From Chlorops oryzae (taxonomy: Eukaryota > Arthropoda > Insecta > Diptera > Chloropidae), in assembly GCA_020466095.1 (NCBI GenBank), contig CM035807.1, forward strand, positions 112,038,786 to 112,102,785: 64,000 nucleotides of DNA. The letters are read 5' to 3'. Positions 58,512 to 64,000 of this stretch are shown piece by piece; position 1 is the stretch's first letter; every line of letters begins with the position of its first letter. The notes under the pieces were generated by a model. That model worked only from the letters and a program-made list of their open reading frames with translations, did not search any database and was not told where the DNA came from. Both the position numbers and the translations under genes were made by a program.

Positions 58512-59604
58512 CTTTATAAAATTTGTTTTGACATTTCTTCTTCTTTAACGTGAAATATGGTTGATTTAAAAGGAAAATCTTTATTTTTTCCAACAAGAAA
58601 AATTGTTAAAATTAAAAATATTCCTTGTTGAATCCGTTTTGTATGTTTTTCCTTTTGATTTAACCAGTTTTCTGGTTGATTTTATTCTCTATGTAAGCGT
58701 TAAGAAAAACATACCCTTCTGGGGACATGACCATCTATTCCAATAAAATTTTATCGAAATATTTGCAAATTTACCTGGAAGTTCTATGCTGGATATTGTG
58801 ACGAATTAGCTCCAATACCATCCATGTGGCTTCTTTGCACATTCGGTATCGGTTCAGCTACAGGACGAATTGCGAAATTTCGCGAGCCGCTCTCATTTGC
58901 ATGAAGAGTGAGTTGGGAAACTTCCAGCAATTGTACAAACAGATTTTGCTACCTATAATAAAATAAATACACAAAAACATCTTTTATTATGTTTATTAAA
59001 CGTGTCGACTAATAAACAAAAAACTTTGTATAAACTTCTTAAGTTTGAGGCTTTTGTATGTCAAGCTAATAAAAATATAACACGCATCTTGAATGTTTAT
59101 TTAAATTACCAAATAAATAAATTAAAAAAATTAATCTCTTAACGCTTTAAAGCATTAGGGAACATTAAAGGTGTTCACTGGGGATTGGTTTTCGGGTTAT
59201 GTGGTAAAAAATTAAAAATTACGGTAGAGACGTATTAAAAGTTGGGTTGATCTTAACCCTCTAATGCAACAATTTTCAATGAAAAAATCATACAAAATTA
59301 ATTTCGGGTAGAGAGAATGGAATCTGCAATAGTTTTTAAAATTTTTATTTTCTATTGCAATAAACTCTTTCTAGAGACGGAGCCAGGAATTAAAGGGTTA
59401 ATTGCACGATATTTAACTTAAGTGAGTAATACATAGCATAAAATTAAAAAAAAAAAGAAAAGATAAACAAACTACGTTTAATTAATCAGGTGGCTCTTTG
59501 TTTTCTCAATTATTAAAAAACTAAACTAATATAAACCCATATATCTAAAGCTAAGAGAATCTGATATGAGTTTGTTTTTGATACAGATTTTGAAATTTTT
59601 CGCA
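58512..59604. other. Upstream region of the defensin-like gene; no other gene seen
   Basis: AT-rich sequence. GGGAAACTTCC at about 58916 and GGGGATTGGTTTT at about 59185 resemble NF-kappaB sites loosely, which would suit an immune peptide gene, but either could occur by chance. No coding content recognised. Confidence 0.3.
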
Positions 59605-59637
59605 TATAAATAGAAGCCTCCCATCGAAGTCTCATTC
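59605..59637 (+). promoter_or_regulatory. Core promoter (TATA box and initiator) of the defensin-like gene
   Basis: TATAAATAG at 59605-59613 and an arthropod initiator TCATTC at 59632-59637, with its A (59634) 29 bases after the first T of the TATA box. This is the standard spacing and gives a predicted 5' UTR of 29 bases before the ATG at 59663. Confidence 0.75.
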
Positions 59638-59662
59638 CAAAGTATCACATTAACTATCCACC

Positions 59663-59851
59663 ATGAAGTTCTTCGCTTTCTTCGCTCTATTTTTGGTTCT
59701 ATGCGCTTTCGGTCTCTCCGAAGCTTCAAAGTGCAATACGTCAGGAAGCCCCGCTAGCATTGCAAGGGCCTGCAGAACTTACTGCGAACATTACCAGGGA
59801 AAATCTGGAGGAAAGTGCGACTCAAACGGCGATTGCGTATGCTCAGATTAA
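59663..59851 (+). CDS. Defensin-like secreted peptide (CS-alpha-beta fold)
   Basis: Single-exon gene for 62 residues. The first 21-22 residues are a signal peptide (MKFFAFFALFLVLCAFGLSE, cleavage probably after EA or EAS). The mature part of about 40 residues has six Cys at 24, 37, 41, 52, 58 and 60, a spacing of C-x12-C-x3-C-x10-C-x5-C-x-C. This is the pattern of arthropod defensins and related cysteine-stabilised alpha-beta peptides, with the C-x3-C helix and the C-x-C strand. A likely role is secreted antimicrobial defence from fat body or epithelium. Other CS-alpha-beta functions cannot be excluded. TATA, initiator, a CCACC start context and AATAAA 43 bases after the stop make this a complete gene. 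I see no frame damage. Confidence 0.87.
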   Translation: MKFFAFFALFLVLCAFGLSEASKCNTSGSPASIARACRTYCEHYQGKSGGKCDSNGDCVCSD

Positions 59852-59893
59852 TTGGAAAAATGTGTAAAGGAAAATATATAAAAAAATTTGCCC

Positions 59894-59899
59894 AATAAA
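59894..59899 (+). terminator. Polyadenylation signal of the defensin-like gene
   Basis: AATAAA in CCCAATAAACC, 43 bases after the stop codon, followed by a T-rich stretch. Confidence 0.75.
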
Positions 59900-60868
59900 C
59901 CTTTTTTGATTTTCTCCTGAAATTTCCTTGAAGTTGTTTTATTTCATCTGAAGTCTCGTCTTGTTTTATCTCGTCTGGTCTGAACTTTTTTAGTGTGGTA
60001 AATGGACTAAAGCTATTTCAATAATAACACGTACTTCTCCTCATACTTGGTTTAGTCAGATTGTCTAAATTTCTTTTTTAAATCGATCTCAAAAAGTAGG
60101 GCCGAGAAGTAAGTTCCGCACTTACTATGGCTATGTCTCGTAACGAGTTGAATATTTCTCTTTCCTATCTATGACAAAGTTCTAGCCATGGACTCGAACA
60201 AAATAGTTGTATATTTAATATATTTAATTCCGATTAGAACTCAAAAAAATTTAGAAAAGTGGGCGTGGCAAAAGGGGCGGTTCACATTCAGAAATTGAAT
60301 AAAAGTCGGTGTATTGGGCCCCTTATGGCCTTAAAAATCTCTTGATCATTCTTTCTTAATGGTCCTCTTTTTGGGCGTGTTTTATAAATTATTTAAACAT
60401 GTGTATCTGTGTCGGGTATTTTATTGTGAGACTCGCGCCTGAATATAACATCCTTACTTGTTTTAAATAAATTTTCTCATACATCGGGTTTTAAACTAAC
60501 AATTCCTCAATAACTCACGAACGCGTCGACTGAAGAAACCCGATGCAGTTCCGCTAACATTTTCAGAGAAAATTTTCATTTTCAGAGATTTTTCATTGCG
60601 ATTCGGTGAAACCAATCGAAAGAAGCACTACTAATATGTGTGCTGTCTCAAAAACTTACGTTCGAAATTTTTTCTACCAAATGACAATGCTCAGGATCAT
60701 TGCTACGCCGTTTATTATGGCTTTAAAAACGAAAAATATATAACAAAAAATTAGCTATCCGGCCTAGCATATTCAAAAACCTACATATGTATGTACATTA
60801 GGGCGTTTCAGACGTGATTTTTGGCTTAAATGCATTTGCGCGACCTCTAAACCTCGTCGTTGACCATC
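59900..60868. other. Intergenic region with a GTGGGCGTGGCA repeat remnant
   Basis: At 60258 AAAGTGGGCGTGGCAAAAGG and GGGCGGTTCACATTC resemble the satellite arm start and the remnant at 55094, but homology fades quickly. Nothing else recognised. Confidence 0.4.
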
Positions 60869-61022
60869 GGTTGTTGATGGTTGGATGAACTGATGAAGCG
60901 ATATGGTGGCCGAGCCTTCGTACAGCACGGGATGTGGTACTCACTAATACCCCGCTTAGATCGCCATCACTTCTTTGCATGCAGCCAGTGGCAAAATACC
61001 TACACTGAGCGAACGTAACCAT
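60869..61022 (-). pseudogene. Harbinger (HARBI1-like) transposase fragment
   Basis: The minus-strand reading TFAQCRYFATGCMQRSDGDL followed by SGVLVSTTSRAVRRLGHHIA matches the conserved region of Harbinger nuclease/transposases (ALRFYATG-F, GD--GV--ST-SR-V--V---I) that precedes the DDE catalytic core. Only about 50 residues are recognisable. The frame then runs into unrelated sequence, and none of the catalytic Asp/Glu motifs is present. It is a dead remnant of a PIF/Harbinger element. Confidence 0.7.
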
Positions 61023-61363
61023 GATATTTTTCAAGGGCTCATTGTTATTCACAGTCCTTTTGATTTTCGAGCAGAACAAAACTTTCAAAAGAAAAATGGT
61101 TGAGTCAAGAACATTTTTGGTTGATTTTAAAAGAAATAGGTATGTTTAACTACATTTCTTTTCGTTCGGTATAATTCTCATTTGGTTTATAAAATAGGAC
61201 ATATAAGATATTCATTCATCTTAGAATTTTTTAAACATTGCGAAAGCAGTCACGATAATGGAGTGACCAAATCGGATGAAGGTCCTACATGGGATGAAGT
61301 CCATCCGATGGCTATTTTTTGAGGTTACGTTGAGCAGAGGGCTCTTTGGCCATTTGCTTTGAA

Positions 61364-61668
61364 CCAGTGATGCCAACTCAGCGCTTTTCGCGCTAGATCT
61401 AGCGCTTTTGGAAGGCCCGCGGCGCAAAAACTTATTTTTAGCGCCAAGCTATTTTCGCGCGAAATCTAACGCTTTTTCGTTGCGTTCATTAAAGTTTTCA
61501 AAGTAGCTTTTCCTTCAATTTTAAACATCAAAATGAGCATTTTTCACTCACCAAAAGTATTTTTCTCTCGCTACTTTTTTTGCCTGCCGAGTAACATCTC
61601 TTTCTATCTGGCACTAAACGTCCCGCGCAATATCTATGAGAGTGACATATATGGTTCTATGCGACGCT
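61364..61668. mobile_element. Partial CAGTG-ended element joined to the 23.8-kb repeat family
   Basis: CAGTGATGCCAACTCAGCGC and GGAAGGCCCGCGGCGC follow the CAGTG element to TTTTCCTTCAATTTTAAACA (61525). From 61530 the sequence becomes AAAATGAGCATTTTTCACTC and CACCAAAAGTATTTTTCTCT through GAGAGTGACATATATGG, matching 23848-23985. This is a junction of two dispersed families. Confidence 0.65.
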
Positions 61669-61964
61669 AAGAAAATTGGCACACCATAGGTGACCTTAGA
61701 TGTAGAGCTGGAGAATAAATCGGTAGCACTATCGATGGTTTCAAACTATCGCAAACAGCGATGGTTTTTGAAGACTATCGAGAGTTTTGATTCATGGACA
61801 TTTACTTTAGCATTGGAAAGGTGGTGCTGGCGGTGACAGAGGGCTGTCTTCTTTTTCAAATGGACAGATTCCTAAAGATGCCTTTATTAAGATATGGCCG
61901 AGAACTGCTCAAAAAATCATCTTTCAATTATCAAAATTATCGATTGTAAAAATTATCCGAAAAT

Positions 61965-63437
61965 ATCGATGATGATGGTGATATTAATAGTGATGATGGT
62001 GATGATGATGATCATGGTGATGGTGAGGTTATTGATGATGATGGTAGTGATGATGATGGTGGTGATGATGTTGTTGAAGATGATGATGATAAGGTTCGTG
62101 GTGATGGTGGGGTTGGTGGTGATGGTGGGGTTGGTGATGATGAAAGTGATAATGGTGTAGTGATGATGATGATGATTGTGATGATGATGGTGAGGTTGGT
62201 GATGGTGATTATGATGGTGATATTAATGGTGATGATAATGGTGATGATGAGATGGTGATGATGATGACCATGGTGATGGTGAGGTTATTGATGATGATGG
62301 TGGTGATGATGATGATGATGATAATGGTTATGATGTTGTTGATGATGGTGAGGTTGGTAGTGATGGTGGGGTTGGTGATGATGATGGTGATAATGGTGTA
62401 ATGATGATGATTGTGATGATGATGGTGAGGTTGGTGATAGTGAGGTTGGTTATGATGATGGTGCTGATGGTGTTGATGGTGTTAATAGTCAATTAAAATT
62501 GTTGATGGTGGTGATATTGTTGATGGTGATGATAATGATGATGATGATGGTGGTGATGAAGATGATGATAATGATGATGATGGTGATGATGATGATGATG
62601 ATGATGGTGATGATGTTGATGATGATGGTGAGGTTGGTGATGGTGATTATGATGGTGAGGTTGGTGATGGTGATTATGATGGTGATGGTGGTTGGTTGAT
62701 GGTGTTAATGCTGTTGATATTGTTGATGGTGTTGATGCTGATGATGATGGGGAGGATGATGATGGTGAGGTTGGTGATGATGGTAGTGAGGTTGGTGATG
62801 ATGATGGTGAGGTTAGTGATGACGATGGTGATAGTGATAACGATGGTGATGGTGAGGTTAGTGATGATGATGGTGATGATGATGTTGATGGTAAGGTTGG
62901 TGATGATGGTGATGATGATGAGGGTGATGATTATGGTGATGATGATGGTGAGGTTGGTGATGATGGTGAAGTTGGTGATATTGGTGATGATGGTGTTGGC
63001 GGTGTTGGTGGTGATGATGGTCATGATGACGGTGTTGATGATGATGGTGTTGATGGTGAGTTTGGTAATGATGATGGTGAGGTTGGTGATGATGATGGTG
63101 AGGTTGGTGATGATGATGGTGTTGATGGTGAGGTTGGTGATGATGGTGTTCATGGTGTTGGTGGTGATGATGGTCATGATGACGGTGTTGATGGTGATGA
63201 TGATGGTGTGGATGGTGAGGTTGGTGATGATAATCATGGTGGTGGTGATGATGATGATGGTAATGGTGATGTGATGGTGGTGACAATGGTAATGATGGTG
63301 TTAATGATGATGATGGTGATAACCATGGTGATAATGATGGTGGTGGTGTGGTTGATGATGATGGTGATAATGATATTGTAGTTGGTGATGATGATGGTGG
63401 TGGTGTGGTTGATGATGATGATTATGGTGATGATGAT
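61965..63437. repeat. Large TGATGG minisatellite, second tract
   Basis: Nearly 1.5 kb of GATGATGGTGATGATGAT and GATGGTGAGGTTGGTGATGA units, with more purely GATGAT sequence at the left and the GAGGTTGGT-containing units at the right. A short unique island (AATAGTCAATTAAAATTG) is at about 62486-62503. The right end leads into core B exactly as at 47.7 kb. The open frames of up to 229 codons are by-products of the stop-free repeat. Confidence 0.95.
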
Positions 63438-63931
63438 GGCGCTTACATTTTAAAATATACCCTCCGATAGCTCTCCAGCTCCACTCAGTTGACTGAGAAT
63501 TTCTTCAATTCATCGCTTTATATACGTTTCCGAAATCATGAATTCAGTGAGAATTGTAGGAATTTTTTGAAAAAAAATACCACTCCTCGGGTTAGTTTTG
63601 CATTTGTAGGGAAATAATGATTGGAAATTTGTTTTCACGACGAATACCATCAAAGGGAACTATGAGCGTATTCAGAGGTTACTTTTGGGGGTTCAAGCCC
63701 CCTCGAATTGTGGGGAATTACAAAGGGGATTGAGAAAATGATCTCGGTGGATAGTTTTGTTATGCCTTAAACTTCTTTCGAAGTACAGTTAAGTCGAAGA
63801 CGAACAAAGAGAACAAAAGATGTGATATTGTCATCGGCCTGAACTCTTCTTCTGCATCTCCCATGTCCCCGCAAACCACACCATGGCTTGTTTTAGAACA
63901 GCCCTTCGACTTAACGAGCCATAGATATATG
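63438..63931. repeat. Dispersed repeat core B, copy 3
   Basis: GCGCTTACATTTTAAAATAT through CGAATACCATCAAAGGGAAC and AAGTCGAAGACGAACAAAGA to CATAGATATATG, collinear with 47743-48232. The last 80 bases are more diverged than in the other copies. Confidence 0.9.
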
Positions 63932-64000
63932 CAGTGATGCCAACTTAGCGCTTTTCGCGCTAGATCTAGCGCTTTTCCGTTGCGTTAATTTAAGTTTTCA
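63932..64000. mobile_element. CAGTG-ended element, copy 4, cut by the window end
   Basis: CAGTGATGCCAACTTAGCGC and TTTTCGCGCTAGATCTAGCG follow core B at the same position as in the other two complete composites. Confidence 0.75.

Noticed and set aside
58916..58926. NF-kappaB-like site GGGAAACTTCC upstream of the defensin-like gene
   Set aside because: About 700 bp from the TATA box, imperfect, and expected by chance at this length; mentioned only as context.
61894..63381. Open frames up to 229 codons in the second TGATGG minisatellite, including a His-rich one on the minus strand
   Set aside because: Same reason as for the first minisatellite; no start context, splice or domain signal.

Overview
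The window is AT-rich genomic DNA from an insect, most likely a higher fly (brachyceran Diptera). Exons are separated by short GT-AG introns (several of 50-110 bp), there are AATAAA signals and many short transposon remnants. The recognisable proteins have clear Drosophila counterparts: eIF3i, ATRIP/mus304, the Pol I/III subunit RPAC1, the DOCK-family protein Zir and ArfGAP. A tephritid or similar fly would fit, but the species cannot be fixed from sequence alone.

Layout. (1) 1-20450: a copy of eIF3i, then about 14.3 kb of a roughly 720-bp palindromic satellite (20 units), then a second eIF3i copy and the start of a second array. The two blocks are almost base-identical at an offset of exactly 16384 bp. 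(2) 20451-20863: a minus-strand PPSYE (LITAF-like) gene cut off where the array ends. (3) 21.4-26.2 kb: minisatellite and MITEs, an unrecognised minus-strand gene, and a Cys-rich plus-strand gene with several frame breaks. (4) 26.6-33.6 kb: a MITE sitting on the stop codon of mus304 (ATRIP), mus304 itself, and the body of RPAC1/POLR1C without its N-terminus. (5) 34.3-43 kb: a foldback MITE, then the whole Zir (DOCK6/7/8 class) gene in 14 exons encoding 2069 residues in one unbroken spliced frame. (6) 43-64 kb: gene-poor sequence with minisatellites, dispersed repeats, at least seven short TIR elements with visible target duplications, an ArfGAP pseudogene, one intact defensin-like secreted peptide gene and a Harbinger transposase relic.

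The genes are ordinary housekeeping and signalling genes (translation initiation, DNA damage checkpoint, RNA polymerase, Rho-GTPase exchange factor) and do not form one pathway. The most unusual material is the non-coding part: the 720-bp palindromic satellite attached to eIF3i, its one-unit inversion, the duplication of the whole block, and a dense set of MITEs whose ends and target duplications can be read directly. Exon boundaries are my own splice-site readings from sequence, checked for frame continuity; homology calls are from recognition, not from a database search.
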